From: Bacteroidota bacterium
GTDB taxonomy: Bacteria; Bacteroidota; Bacteroidia; Chitinophagales; Chitinophagaceae
NCBI GenBank assembly: GCA_023415275.1
Contig: JAEZLJ010000138.1
Span: forward strand, 1 to 22,996
DNA: 22,996 nt
Direction of reading: 5' to 3'
Shown piece by piece: positions 15,276-22,996 of the stretch. The notes under the pieces are model-generated. The model saw nothing but the letters and a program-made list of their open reading frames with translations, was not told the DNA's origin and ran no database searches. Numbering within the stretch: position 1 is the first letter of the stretch; every line of letters starts with the position of its first letter. The position numbers and the translations under genes were made by a program.

Positions 15276-15363
15276 ACCCTGAATAGTAACCATTCAATAT
15301 AATATTTTACGTAATCTTCATTCACCGGATAAATTATAAATCTGCCACTCTTCTATTCAGGGT
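15276..15363. promoter_or_regulatory. Spaced 11-bp inverted repeat upstream of the DUF5916 gene
   Basis: ACCCTGAATAG (15276-15286) and CTATTCAGGGT (15353-15363) are perfect reverse complements with 66 bp between them. The right arm is 35 bp before the ATG. It could be a pair of looping operator sites, but an 11-bp match at this distance is not improbable by chance. Confidence 0.25.
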
Positions 15364-15397
15364 GCATATGTTTTAGTTTATTAGCTAACCTTTAATT

Positions 15398-18058
15398 ATG
15401 AAAAACTGCCTGCTGGTATTCCTTAGCCTGCTAATTGGCCTGTTTCTTCAGGCACAACAAAAAGATACTGTTATTGCTAAGAAAAAGTATTTCACCAGCC
15501 AGCTCAATGGCACCATAGACCTTGACGGTATTCCACAGGAAGCTGCGTGGAATGCGGTGGAATGGGGTGGCGATTTTATTCAGAACCAGCCCAACGAAGG
15601 GCATCCTCCTTCACAACCAACCAATTTCAAGATCCTGTATGATGATCGATATTTGTATTTGGCCTATCAATGCCTGGATAGTGCGCCCGATTCCATTGAC
15701 AAGCGTATGGGCAGGCGGGACGAATTTCCCGGCGATTGGGTAGAGCTCAATATTGATAGTTACCACGATGGGCGCACCGGTTTTTCTTTTACCCTTTCGG
15801 TTTCGGGTGTGCGCAGCGATGAATTTATATCCAGCGATGGCAATAACTGGGATGCCAGCTGGAACCCGATCTGGTTTGCCAAAACTCATATAGACGATAA
15901 GGGCTGGACGGCGGAGGTGAAGATTCCCCTGAGCCAGTTGCGCTATGGCAATGAAACTGACAAGGTCTGGGGCTTCCAGGTTACCAGGCGCATACTGCGC
16001 AAGGAAGAGCGGTCCAACTGGCAATTCATTCCGCAGGGTTCAGGCGTATGGGTCAGCAGGTTTGGAGAACTCCATGGCCTGAAGAATATTCCTATGCACC
16101 GCCAGGTGGAAATAGCGCCTTACATCATTGCCCAGCACGACACATACAAAAAAGAAGAGGGCAATCCCTTTGCTAAAGGAAATGATTCCAAAGTAACAGG
16201 AGGCCTGGATGGTAAGCTGGCTGTTACCAATGACCTGATTTTGGACTTTACCATCAATCCGGATTTCGGACAGGTGGAGGCCGACCCCTCACAGGTACGG
16301 ATAGACGGTTTTCAAAATTACTTCCAGGAAAGAAGGCCCTTCTTTATAGAGAGCCGGAATATCTTCGATTACCAATTGACCGGTTCTGCCGCCGGTGGCG
16401 ATTATGATGCAGATCTTTTATTCTACTCCCGGCGTATCGGGGGTGCTCCACATGGCTATGTGAGCCTGACCAGTGGTGAATATGCCGACCTGCCCCAAAG
16501 CACTTCCATATTAGGTGCCGCCAAGTTTAGTGGTAAAACCAAAGACGGCTGGAGCATTGGCGTATTGGAAAGCATTACCAAACGTGAAAAAGGAACCATA
16601 GATAATAACGGGGAAAGAAGGAAAGCGCTGGTGGAACCGCTAACTAATTATTTCGTGGGCCGCCTGCAAAAGGACAGCAAATCAGGGAACACTGTCCTTG
16701 GGGGCATCATCACGGCGGTAAACCGGGAGAATGGTCTCAATGACATCCTTAACCGACATGCATACAGCGGCGGTCTGGATTTTTTGCAATTCTGGAAGAA
16801 CCGCACCTGGTATGTCCGCGGCAACCTGGTCTTCAGCCATGTGCAGGGCACTAAGGAATCCATTCTGCAAACGCAGACAGGCTTTGAACATTTATTCCAA
16901 CGCGTAGGTGCAACAGAGGTTTCACTTGATAGCAATCGCACTTCGCTTACCGGCACCGGTGGCACCGTGCGCTTTGGTAAATCGGGTGGAAGATCCGGCA
17001 AATGGGGCCAGGTGTTCCGGTTTGAAACGGGTGTCACCCTGCGCTCACCACAACTGGAATTGAACGATATAGGGTTTATGCTCACCTCAAACGAGATTAA
17101 CCATTTTACCTGGGCCGGCTTCCAGTTTCAAAGACCTTTTTCAGTATTCCGCAGTGCGAGGCTGAATTATAATCACTGGTCAAGATGGGATTATAGCGGC
17201 AAGTTCATTTACCAGGCATTCAACTTTAACTCACACGCCACTTTTAAAAGCAACTGGCAAACAGGAACAGGGCTCACCTGGAATACCTTCGACATTTCAA
17301 ATAATGCCTTGAGGGGTGCCTCGGCCTTACGCAGGCCGGCCGCAATTATGCACAATGTGTACCTGAACAGTGATTACCGCAAGAAGTTTTATGCCAACCT
17401 CAGTGTATTCAATCTATGGGGTGCTGATAAAACCATTAAGGACAATGAGGTGAGTCTGTCATTAAATTTCCAGCCCGTCAATGAGTTCAAATTCAGCATC
17501 AGCAGCAGCTATGCTTATTATTGGCGGCGGCAAGACCAGTTTGTCAGCGCTACCAGCTATAATGGCCTTACACGGACCATTGTAGGCGAGGTAAGTCAAA
17601 AGACATTGCGGTTTACGGGAAGATTAAGCTATAACATTACGCCGGAGCTAACCATGCAATATTATGGGCAGCCTTATATCACACGGCCGCTCTATGGACA
17701 TTTTGGCTATGTATCCAATCCACTAGCTGCCAAATACGAAGACCGTTTCCATGTATTTACTCCTACCCAGATCAGTAATGGTAATGACAACTGGCAGGTG
17801 GATGAAAACGGCGATGGCATAGCTGACTACAGCTTTGCGAAGCCAGATTTCAATTTTGTGCAGTTCCGGTCAAACTTTGTGGTACGCTGGGAATACAAGC
17901 CAGGGTCTGAACTGTACCTGGTATGGTCGCAGGGCAATACACCCAATGCTTTCCAGGACCTGGACACGCCGCTGGCAGAAATCCTGTTTGACAATGCCTT
18001 TGCCAGCAAGGCCAGGAATAGCTTTTTAGTGAAATGTACTTACAGGTTTTTGCGATAA
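15398..18058 (+). CDS. DUF5916 protein with N-terminal CBM9-like domain and outer-membrane barrel
   Basis: An 886-residue exported protein. The signal peptide ends near LFLQAQQ (residues 1-20). Residues about 35-215 match the CBM9-like domain common in such proteins: LDGIPQEAAWNAVEW, FKILYDDRYLYLAYQCLD, GDWVELNIDSYHDGRTGFSFTL, and KGWTAEVKIPLSQLRY. The remainder is DUF5916, with the hallmark LILDFTINPDFGQVEADPSQV and the following QERRPFFIESRNIF. It is followed by many alternating, aromatic-rich strands consistent with an outer-membrane beta-barrel, ending in CTYRFLR. The family is abundant in Bacteroidota and is often annotated as a hydrolase, but no substrate is established that I know of. 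It is convergent with the T9SS cargo gene, 74 bp apart with no clear terminator between. Confidence 0.9.
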   Translation: MKNCLLVFLSLLIGLFLQAQQKDTVIAKKKYFTSQLNGTIDLDGIPQEAAWNAVEWGGDFIQNQPNEGHPPSQPTNFKILYDDRYLYLAYQCLDSAPDSIDKRMGRRDEFPGDWVELNIDSYHDGRTGFSFTLSVSGVRSDEFISSDGNNWDASWNPIWFAKTHIDDKGWTAEVKIPLSQLRYGNETDKVWGFQVTRRILRKEERSNWQFIPQGSGVWVSRFGELHGLKNIPMHRQVEIAPYIIAQHDTYKKEEGNPFAKGNDSKVTGGLDGKLAVTNDLILDFTINPDFGQVEADPSQVRIDGFQNYFQERRPFFIESRNIFDYQLTGSAAGGDYDADLLFYSRRIGGAPHGYVSLTSGEYADLPQSTSILGAAKFSGKTKDGWSIGVLESITKREKGTIDNNGERRKALVEPLTNYFVGRLQKDSKSGNTVLGGIITAVNRENGLNDILNRHAYSGGLDFLQFWKNRTWYVRGNLVFSHVQGTKESILQTQTGFEHLFQRVGATEVSLDSNRTSLTGTGGTVRFGKSGGRSGKWGQVFRFETGVTLRSPQLELNDIGFMLTSNEINHFTWAGFQFQRPFSVFRSARLNYNHWSRWDYSGKFIYQAFNFNSHATFKSNWQTGTGLTWNTFDISNNALRGASALRRPAAIMHNVYLNSDYRKKFYANLSVFNLWGADKTIKDNEVSLSLNFQPVNEFKFSISSSYAYYWRRQDQFVSATSYNGLTRTIVGEVSQKTLRFTGRLSYNITPELTMQYYGQPYITRPLYGHFGYVSNPLAAKYEDRFHVFTPTQISNGNDNWQVDENGDGIADYSFAKPDFNFVQFRSNFVVRWEYKPGSELYLVWSQGNTPNAFQDLDTPLAEILFDNAFASKARNSFLVKCTYRFLR

Positions 18059-18132
18059 ATAACTACAAGATGGAAAAGGATCTATGTGTGGTGAGCATCT
18101 CTTTTAATTGAATTGTATTGGGTCAGGGAATA

Positions 18133-21100
18133 TTACCTGATAAGCACCACGGATCCTTTCTCTGTCTTTATTTCCTGTCCTTCTAATTGATAAGTGCAGG
18201 TCCATACAAAAACATTGCTATCCTGGTTGCTCCCTGCATAGTTGCCATTCCATCCTTTATTTAGTTCAGCGGTTTGGTAGATAATTTGTCCCCAACGGTT
18301 ATAAACAGTAAACTGGAATTTTTTTACATTTCCAAAAAGCAATGGCCGTAACACATCGTTCTTTCCATCTCCGTTCGGCGTAAATGCACTGGGCACATAG
18401 AAGCCTGTCATGCAATCTTTCAAGCTTACTATGATGGAATCTATTCCTAAACAATTATTATTATTCTGTAACTGAAGCCAGTAGACCCCTGGTTGCGTGA
18501 TAGTAAGGGATGGGCCAGTTCCTCCTGAACTCCAATAAAGATTTTTGAAATTTCCGGCCGGAGAAAGTGTTAGGGAACCGTAAGAGCAAATTGAAGTATC
18601 TGCTGCAAGAAAATTGCTTGGTTTTGGTAACAGTGTTGTGATAATAGTTGTATCCCTGCCTCTACAGCCATGATCATCCGTTACTTCAACTGAATAGCTG
18701 CCTTTGCTGTTGATGGTCAGGGTGGATAATTTACTGCCGTCATTCCACAAATAAGATGCAAAACCTTCTGCATATAGCACCCTTGTTGAATTGATGCAAA
18801 GAGTACTGTCATGGCCCAGGGAAACCATTGGATTATTAAATACATTAAGCACTTTAAGTGTATCGTAGCTTTTGCAACCGTGGATATCTGATGCTGTAAT
18901 TGAAAAGCTTCCGGTATTTTTTACAAAGATTCCTGATGTAGTGGCTCCATTACTCCATGCATATTGCACAAATCCGTTTCCCGCATCAAGATAAATACTA
19001 TCTCCCGCGCATAAGCTTTGATCAATGCCAAGTTGTATAGCCGGTGAATGATTCACATTTACTCTTACCGTATCATAAGCAAAGCAACCAGGCGTTTTTT
19101 CTGCTTTCAGGTAATAGGCTGTATCCATCATTGGATTTACAACTACATCCTGAGAAGCAATAGAGCTGATATTGTAATTATTGCTCCAGGTGTAATTTAA
19201 AAATCCATTTGGTGCGTTGATATGTACAGTATCATTATTGCACTTGATTCTGTCAGGGCCCAGGTCAAGAAGGATCTGAGGATGTGAAGCTACTATAACC
19301 GTATCAGAAAAAATATTTCCACAAGCATCTGTTGCATGCACATAATAAGTACCAGGCTCGGAAACAATTATTAAAGAGTCTGTTGAACCATCCTGCCATA
19401 AATAAGAAGTAAAACCTTTTTTGGCATTCAGGGTCAATGTATTACCTGGGCATAAATTGCTATCTGGTCCTAGTGCCAGCGAGGTTTTAGTTAGAGTGAC
19501 ATATATGGTTTGAGTATCTGCTATAGGGAAACAAGCGTCCTTAAGTGAAGCAATCAGGCGGTAGCTACCGCTTTCTAAAAACCGGATATCTGCAGTGCTG
19601 TCATTAATATCCTGTTTGTTATACAGCCCTCCAGTTATTTCCCACTGAACCGGTAAATAACAACCATTATTTTTTCTGGCAGTGTATGTAGCTGTGCCAG
19701 ATCCGCAAAGAGATGTTTCTCCAATTATATCCACAGAGGAACAGGTACTTTCACCCGAGCAGGTAAAGTTTTCAATAAAGGAAAAAGGCGTTGGTGAGAT
19801 TTGTGCAGTGTTAAATGTAAGAATGGGTGCTTCGTTCACGATGGCTGAAAATGTAGCCATTGATATATCGATACCTGCCGTGTTTACCGTGTTTTCACCA
19901 TTTGAACAGGAAATTGACCTGCCATTGTAATCCGCTTTTTCAATTCCCAGGTATCCAAAATAACTTCCAGGAGACCCAACACCTACATTATAATTGCTGA
20001 TGCCAAGTGCAAATAAATTTTGACTGGTTCCAATGATCTTTAACGGGCTGGCATTGAAAACAGTAATGGACCAATGTGACCATAATATTGAATCCTGTTG
20101 GCTTACGTACATAATACGACCCAGGGTGTAATCATAGGCGGCATAATAGCTTCCATCTTTTGTTGGAAAAATTTCCAATGGTTCCCTGTTATTAAGACTT
20201 GGGAAGGTATAGGCATTCACCAGGTTTAATGCGGAATCTACTCGGACAATGCCCCATGACTGGATCTCATATGCTGAGAACTTTAATAAGTAGCCCGACC
20301 CGCAACGATAGATAGTGGTGATGTGTGGATTGTTGCCATTTGTAGTGTAATATTTTCTCTCAATAAAATTGCCGGTGGAGGCATCAAAACACAGAATACC
20401 AAGTTCACTTGGAATCAATATCCTGTTTCTATCAATAAGCAAGTTTTTTAGCGTCAACGAATAATAAGATTTGAAAGAATAGGAATCAAATTGTTTGCTC
20501 CAGATAACTTTCGAAAGATCTGGTGACAGTCTTAGCAGGATATAAATTCCATTGTTATTCCTATCCAATAAAAGGATCTTATCGCCATTGTCAGCCATAC
20601 CTAAATCAACAAGAACCAAAGTTTCCTGGGGTAAACTAATGGAGCTTGCTTTTATTGGGTTGCCAGCAGTATCGATAGCCGCTAATATCACAGTTGAGTT
20701 TTGATCAAATGCAGTCAATAAGTTATTATCATTGTCCAGCAAGGTCCTTGTATTGGTATATGCTACCCCCAGTGGATTTTGTGTATACTTATTGCACCAA
20801 ATAGTATTACCGTCCTCGTCGGTCTTCATTATTACAACATCATTGGTCATCTCTCCGCTTAACAACAATTTATGATCAGGGATCTCTAAAAAAGAATGTA
20901 TTGTTCCTACATCGCTATAGAAATAAGATTTACTGTAATGCTTGGTGATGCAAGTCAATGGAGCTGGATTAGAGATAGATTTTACTGAGACTATTCCAGG
21001 GTTACTGGTAGTGCTGCCTTTGCAATTGGTAACTATGCAATAATATTTGGTTCCGCTGTCAGCCATGGTCAATGGTGGGGTATAGCACATGGGGCCATTT

Positions 21101-21495
21101 GCTCCGGGGATGAGCACATCATTTTTAAACCACTGATATGTGAACGGTGGAGTGCCATCCACGCCAACGGTAAAAGTGAGCCAGTCGCCTTCTGTGGTAA
21201 CCTGGCTGGCAGGTTGGGCAACGATGACAGGAAGCACACAATCACTAAGCATATTAGCGGCAGGCTGAAATTTTGAATCTGTGCCTATATCAGTAGAATC
21301 TATTTCTATTAAGGGATAATGTGTAGAAAGTGCATAGACGGTATTTATTACACCTGGGTAACTATATACATCTGTAAAACCATTGATATTATTTTCCCCG
21401 GTTAGATTACTACTAATAATTGATTGAGCATAACTATAACTGGAAACTATTATGCTATAAGCAAAAAGGATAATACGCAGGAAAGCGATTTTCAT
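18133..21495 (-). CDS. Large T9SS type B (CHU_C) secreted protein with propeller-like and Ig-like domains
   Basis: A secreted or surface-attached protein of 1120 aa when started at ATG 21495, which gives the signal peptide MKIAFLRIILFAYS...YAQS. A longer frame to TTG 21540 adds 15 residues and hides the signal. Domains in order: an Ig-like domain (about 88-172, PASQVTTEGDWLTFTVG ... SGTKYYCIV); a propeller-like region (about 190-570) of repeated strands such as HKLLLSGEMTNDVVIMKTDEDGN; a PKD-like domain (about 582-670); five Ig-like repeats of 65-75 residues (about 672-1030), each opening near LGxDxxLC and four of them with a second Cys near GC/GCxxxDT; and the gliding-motility C-terminal domain (about 1033-1120, FYVPSAFTPNGDGKNDVLRP ... 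YNRWGQIIYQT ... ACTYQ-like end). That domain is the type B sorting signal for T9SS. It is probably an adhesin or surface structural protein; the ligand is unknown. Confidence 0.92.
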   Translation of the reverse strand: MKIAFLRIILFAYSIIVSSYSYAQSIISSNLTGENNINGFTDVYSYPGVINTVYALSTHYPLIEIDSTDIGTDSKFQPAANMLSDCVLPVIVAQPASQVTTEGDWLTFTVGVDGTPPFTYQWFKNDVLIPGANGPMCYTPPLTMADSGTKYYCIVTNCKGSTTSNPGIVSVKSISNPAPLTCITKHYSKSYFYSDVGTIHSFLEIPDHKLLLSGEMTNDVVIMKTDEDGNTIWCNKYTQNPLGVAYTNTRTLLDNDNNLLTAFDQNSTVILAAIDTAGNPIKASSISLPQETLVLVDLGMADNGDKILLLDRNNNGIYILLRLSPDLSKVIWSKQFDSYSFKSYYSLTLKNLLIDRNRILIPSELGILCFDASTGNFIERKYYTTNGNNPHITTIYRCGSGYLLKFSAYEIQSWGIVRVDSALNLVNAYTFPSLNNREPLEIFPTKDGSYYAAYDYTLGRIMYVSQQDSILWSHWSITVFNASPLKIIGTSQNLFALGISNYNVGVGSPGSYFGYLGIEKADYNGRSISCSNGENTVNTAGIDISMATFSAIVNEAPILTFNTAQISPTPFSFIENFTCSGESTCSSVDIIGETSLCGSGTATYTARKNNGCYLPVQWEITGGLYNKQDINDSTADIRFLESGSYRLIASLKDACFPIADTQTIYVTLTKTSLALGPDSNLCPGNTLTLNAKKGFTSYLWQDGSTDSLIIVSEPGTYYVHATDACGNIFSDTVIVASHPQILLDLGPDRIKCNNDTVHINAPNGFLNYTWSNNYNISSIASQDVVVNPMMDTAYYLKAEKTPGCFAYDTVRVNVNHSPAIQLGIDQSLCAGDSIYLDAGNGFVQYAWSNGATTSGIFVKNTGSFSITASDIHGCKSYDTLKVLNVFNNPMVSLGHDSTLCINSTRVLYAEGFASYLWNDGSKLSTLTINSKGSYSVEVTDDHGCRGRDTTIITTLLPKPSNFLAADTSICSYGSLTLSPAGNFKNLYWSSGGTGPSLTITQPGVYWLQLQNNNNCLGIDSIIVSLKDCMTGFYVPSAFTPNGDGKNDVLRPLLFGNVKKFQFTVYNRWGQIIYQTAELNKGWNGNYAGSNQDSNVFVWTCTYQLEGQEIKTEKGSVVLIR

Positions 21496-21671
21496 AATGG
21501 TATCAAACCAGGCAGTTAGTGGCCGTAAATATAGAAACAATAGATATCATATTATAATTATACAGTAAATAAAGTTGGGCAAGCCTGGTTATACTTTTTC
21601 TGTTTGTCTAAACCGTGGAAATAATGCAGGTAAATTGTTTTCTTTGCCTCCATAACCACATTCCTTGCCAG

Positions 21672-22151
21672 ATGCCTAAGAACGCATTTACAGCTATCGA
21701 TTTTGAAACAGCCACCGGCAAGCGTAACAGCATTTGCCAGGTGGGATTGGTAAGGGTAATGAAGGGTGAAATAGTAGACCAGATGAACATCCTTGTACGC
21801 CCGCCGGGTAATGAGTATTCAAAATATAATATCGATGTCCATGGTATCACGCCCCGCATGACTGCATCTGCACTTCCTTTCGATAAAGTTTGGTGGGCGC
21901 TGGAACACTATATTTCCGGGCAGCACCTCGTGGCGCACAATATGGCCTTTGACAACAGCTGCCTGCAGCAAACCCTCTCACATTACCGCATTCCTGTTCC
22001 GCAATACCAAACCCATTGCACCTACCGGCTCTATGGCAAAAAGCTTTCACTGCTCTGCCAACAGTACCGTATAGAATTGAATCACCACGATGCCCTTTCC
22101 GATGCAGTGGCTTGTGCAAGGTTGTTTTGGATGCACTTAGGCAGAGGGTAA
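21672..22151 (+). CDS. DEDDh 3'-5' exonuclease, DnaQ/epsilon-like
   Basis: A compact 159-residue exonuclease domain related to the proofreading subunit of DNA polymerase III and other DEDDh nucleases. Catalytic residues in the usual order: Asp10 and Glu12 (AIDFETA), Asp94 (AHNMAFDNSCL), His139 and Asp144 (HHDALSDA). Other family cues are QVGLVRV, the VHGIT motif and the HCTYRLYG segment. It removes nucleotides from 3' ends of DNA or RNA. The polymerase-binding tail of true epsilon is absent, so a repair or processing nuclease is more likely than the replicative subunit. The frame can begin at GTG 21615 or ATG 21624, but ATG 21672 starts right before the first beta strand as in relatives. It is divergent from the T9SS cargo gene. 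Confidence 0.9.
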   Translation: MPKNAFTAIDFETATGKRNSICQVGLVRVMKGEIVDQMNILVRPPGNEYSKYNIDVHGITPRMTASALPFDKVWWALEHYISGQHLVAHNMAFDNSCLQQTLSHYRIPVPQYQTHCTYRLYGKKLSLLCQQYRIELNHHDALSDAVACARLFWMHLGRG

Positions 22152-22153
22152 AG

Positions 22154-22235
22154 AGAAGTCAAAAGGCAAAAGTAAAAATTCAAAACTCGGGCGAGGGAAT
22201 GGGAATGAAAAATGGGAAATGAAAAATGTAAAATG
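22154..22235. repeat. Two 7-bp periodic arrays after the exonuclease gene
   Basis: The first array (22154-22188) has units AGAAGTC, AAAAGGC, AAAAGTA, AAAATTC and AAAACTC, starting 2 bp after the stop codon. The second (22201-22235) has GGGAATG, AAAAATG, GGAAATG, AAAAATG and TAAAATG. The two use different base sequences but the same period. Confidence 0.65.
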
Positions 22236-22321
22236 CCAAAGGGTGGTAGATGGTCTGTTTATTGGTTCATACATTAACTCTCCAACTCAAATACTGACTG
22301 CAATAACTCACACACATGCCT

Positions 22322-22349
22322 TGTCATTCCGAGGCACGAGGAATCTGTG
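22322..22349. repeat. Extragenic palindromic element, CATTCCGAGG...GAGGAATC type
   Basis: TGTCATTCCGAGG is followed by CACGAGGAATCTGTG. The arms ATTCC (22326-22330) and GGAAT (22339-22343) pair around a GAGGCACGA-like core. I recall very similar words recurring many times between genes of Bacteroidota genomes, so this is probably one copy of a dispersed palindromic repeat. Its role is unknown. Confidence 0.55.
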
Positions 22350-22394
22350 CTAACCACTTAAAGGATCATTGCAATAAATAATACTCATTCACCT

Positions 22395-22429
22395 AAAGAA
22401 CCATAAACAAAAAACAATAAACCAGAAAC
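22395..22429. repeat. 7-bp periodic array, NNNAAAC type
   Basis: Five units AAAGAAC, CATAAAC, AAAAAAC, AATAAAC and CAGAAAC in register, ending 3 bp from the stop codon of the right-edge gene. It resembles the array at 10263-10290. Confidence 0.65.
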
Positions 22430-22432
22430 AGC

Positions 22433-22996
22433 TTAAGCCACGTGTTTAAGTAAAAACAATGGCACCTGGTAATTGGGCGAAAACTCTCCTTCAAACCTGA
22501 TGGTCCAGTTATAATCATCCATATAAAGCTCTAAGAACTCGAGTTCTTCTTCTGATAAGGGTTTAGATACTTTGATATCAATCCTGTTCTTAAGCTTCTT
22601 TACCTTCTCTGGTTTTGGTTCCTTGAGCCTGGTTTCCAGTTCTTCTTCAAAGGAAGAAAGCAATAAGTCAAACTGTTCACGGGTAAGGGATATGCGCCTT
22701 TGCTCTGTAAGGAAGTTGAATAAGGCTGTCAATGCATCTTTCTTTTCCATGCCCTGCTTTAGGCATATCAGTGATAGTTTCCTTACCTGCTTGAACAAAT
22801 GCTGATATCTTCTCTTTACAGGTACAAAGCGGTAAAGAATAGAAGACATGATATTACCCACTTTAAACCGTTCAGCACTTCTTCTGCTTCCTTCAAAGGC
22901 AGGATCATTCCAGAAGCGCTTGGTATCCACTCCAGGTAATAACCTGGCTAAATATCCATCTAGTTCTGTAAAGTAAAAATTCACATTGTCATCCAC
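22433..22996 (-). CDS. Conserved Bacteroidota protein of unknown function, 5' end cut by the window
   Basis: An open frame of at least 187 residues running off the right edge. The first codon shown there is GTG at the very border, so the true start may lie beyond. The sequence matches a widespread Bacteroidota family that I know only as hypothetical: a short beta stretch (VNFYFTELDGYLARLLPG), then the hallmark TKRFWNDPAFEGSRRSAERFKVGN, a helical segment with LYRFVPVKRRYQHLFKQVRKLSLICLKQG, and a Lys/Glu-rich C-terminal part. There is no signal peptide in the visible part and no catalytic motif. The role is unknown. Confidence 0.7.
   Translation of the reverse strand: MDDNVNFYFTELDGYLARLLPGVDTKRFWNDPAFEGSRRSAERFKVGNIMSSILYRFVPVKRRYQHLFKQVRKLSLICLKQGMEKKDALTALFNFLTEQRRISLTREQFDLLLSSFEEELETRLKEPKPEKVKKLKNRIDIKVSKPLSEEELEFLELYMDDYNWTIRFEGEFSPNYQVPLFLLKHVA

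Noticed and set aside
16648..17085. Long minus-strand open frame inside the DUF5916 gene
   Set aside because: It lies wholly antisense to a well-supported gene and its translation shows no domain or signal.
18408..18421. Possible disruption of the T9SS cargo gene before the CHU_C domain
   Set aside because: The frame is continuous through the last Ig repeat into FYVPSAFTPNGDG, so there is no break.
21615..21671. N-terminal extension of the exonuclease containing CFLCLHNHIPC, which looks like a metal-binding knuckle
   Set aside because: It depends on a GTG or early ATG start; relatives begin just before the AIDFET strand, ATG 21672 fits that, and this stretch includes a TTTCTTTG word that could be a promoter element.
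22154..22235. Tandem repeats considered as a CRISPR-like or VNTR locus
   Set aside because: Units are 7 bp, degenerate and without spacers; no cas genes are present.

Overview
The window looks like ordinary chromosome from a member of the Bacteroidota, most likely the Chitinophagaceae. The evidence is a protein ending in the CHU_C/gliding-motility type B sorting domain of the type IX secretion system (T9SS), a DUF5916 outer-membrane protein, a DUF1080 lipoprotein, promoters of the Bacteroidota TAnnTTTG type, and a general lack of Shine-Dalgarno sites. I see no rRNA, tRNA, CRISPR array, transposase, integrase or phage gene. The assignment rests on gene content only.

Left part (1-8139): the tail of an unrecognised gene with an intrinsic terminator faces a convergent ligD gene of LIG-POL form without a phosphoesterase domain. 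Next come a secreted PQQ-type sugar dehydrogenase fused to cytochrome c and, 28 bp downstream, a small secreted ricin-fold protein. A Kv-beta-like aldo/keto reductase with a good promoter and terminator follows, then an HSDL2-like short-chain dehydrogenase and an EamA-type transporter.

Middle (8140-11845, all minus strand): a secreted protein built of 23-residue tandem repeats, a DUF2200 protein, a DUF1080 lipoprotein, an MscS-type channel and an AHSA1/SRPBCC protein. These look like separately spaced genes rather than one tight operon.

Right part: an ABC-2 exporter (ATPase and permease overlapping by ATGA), an M29 aminopeptidase with its own promoter, a DUF5916 CBM9-like/beta-barrel protein, a convergent 1120-residue T9SS cargo protein, a DEDDh exonuclease and a partial conserved Bacteroidota protein.

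No gene cluster here amounts to a new multi-gene system. The most unusual signal is non-coding. At least thirteen short arrays with exact 7-bp periodicity but different base sequences sit in the gaps between genes, and eight of them start within about 18 bp of a stop codon. Two gaps (4647-4798 and 7882-8040) carry the same ordered series of such blocks, suggesting a diverged composite repeat. A CATTCCGAGG-type palindrome lies at 22322-22349.
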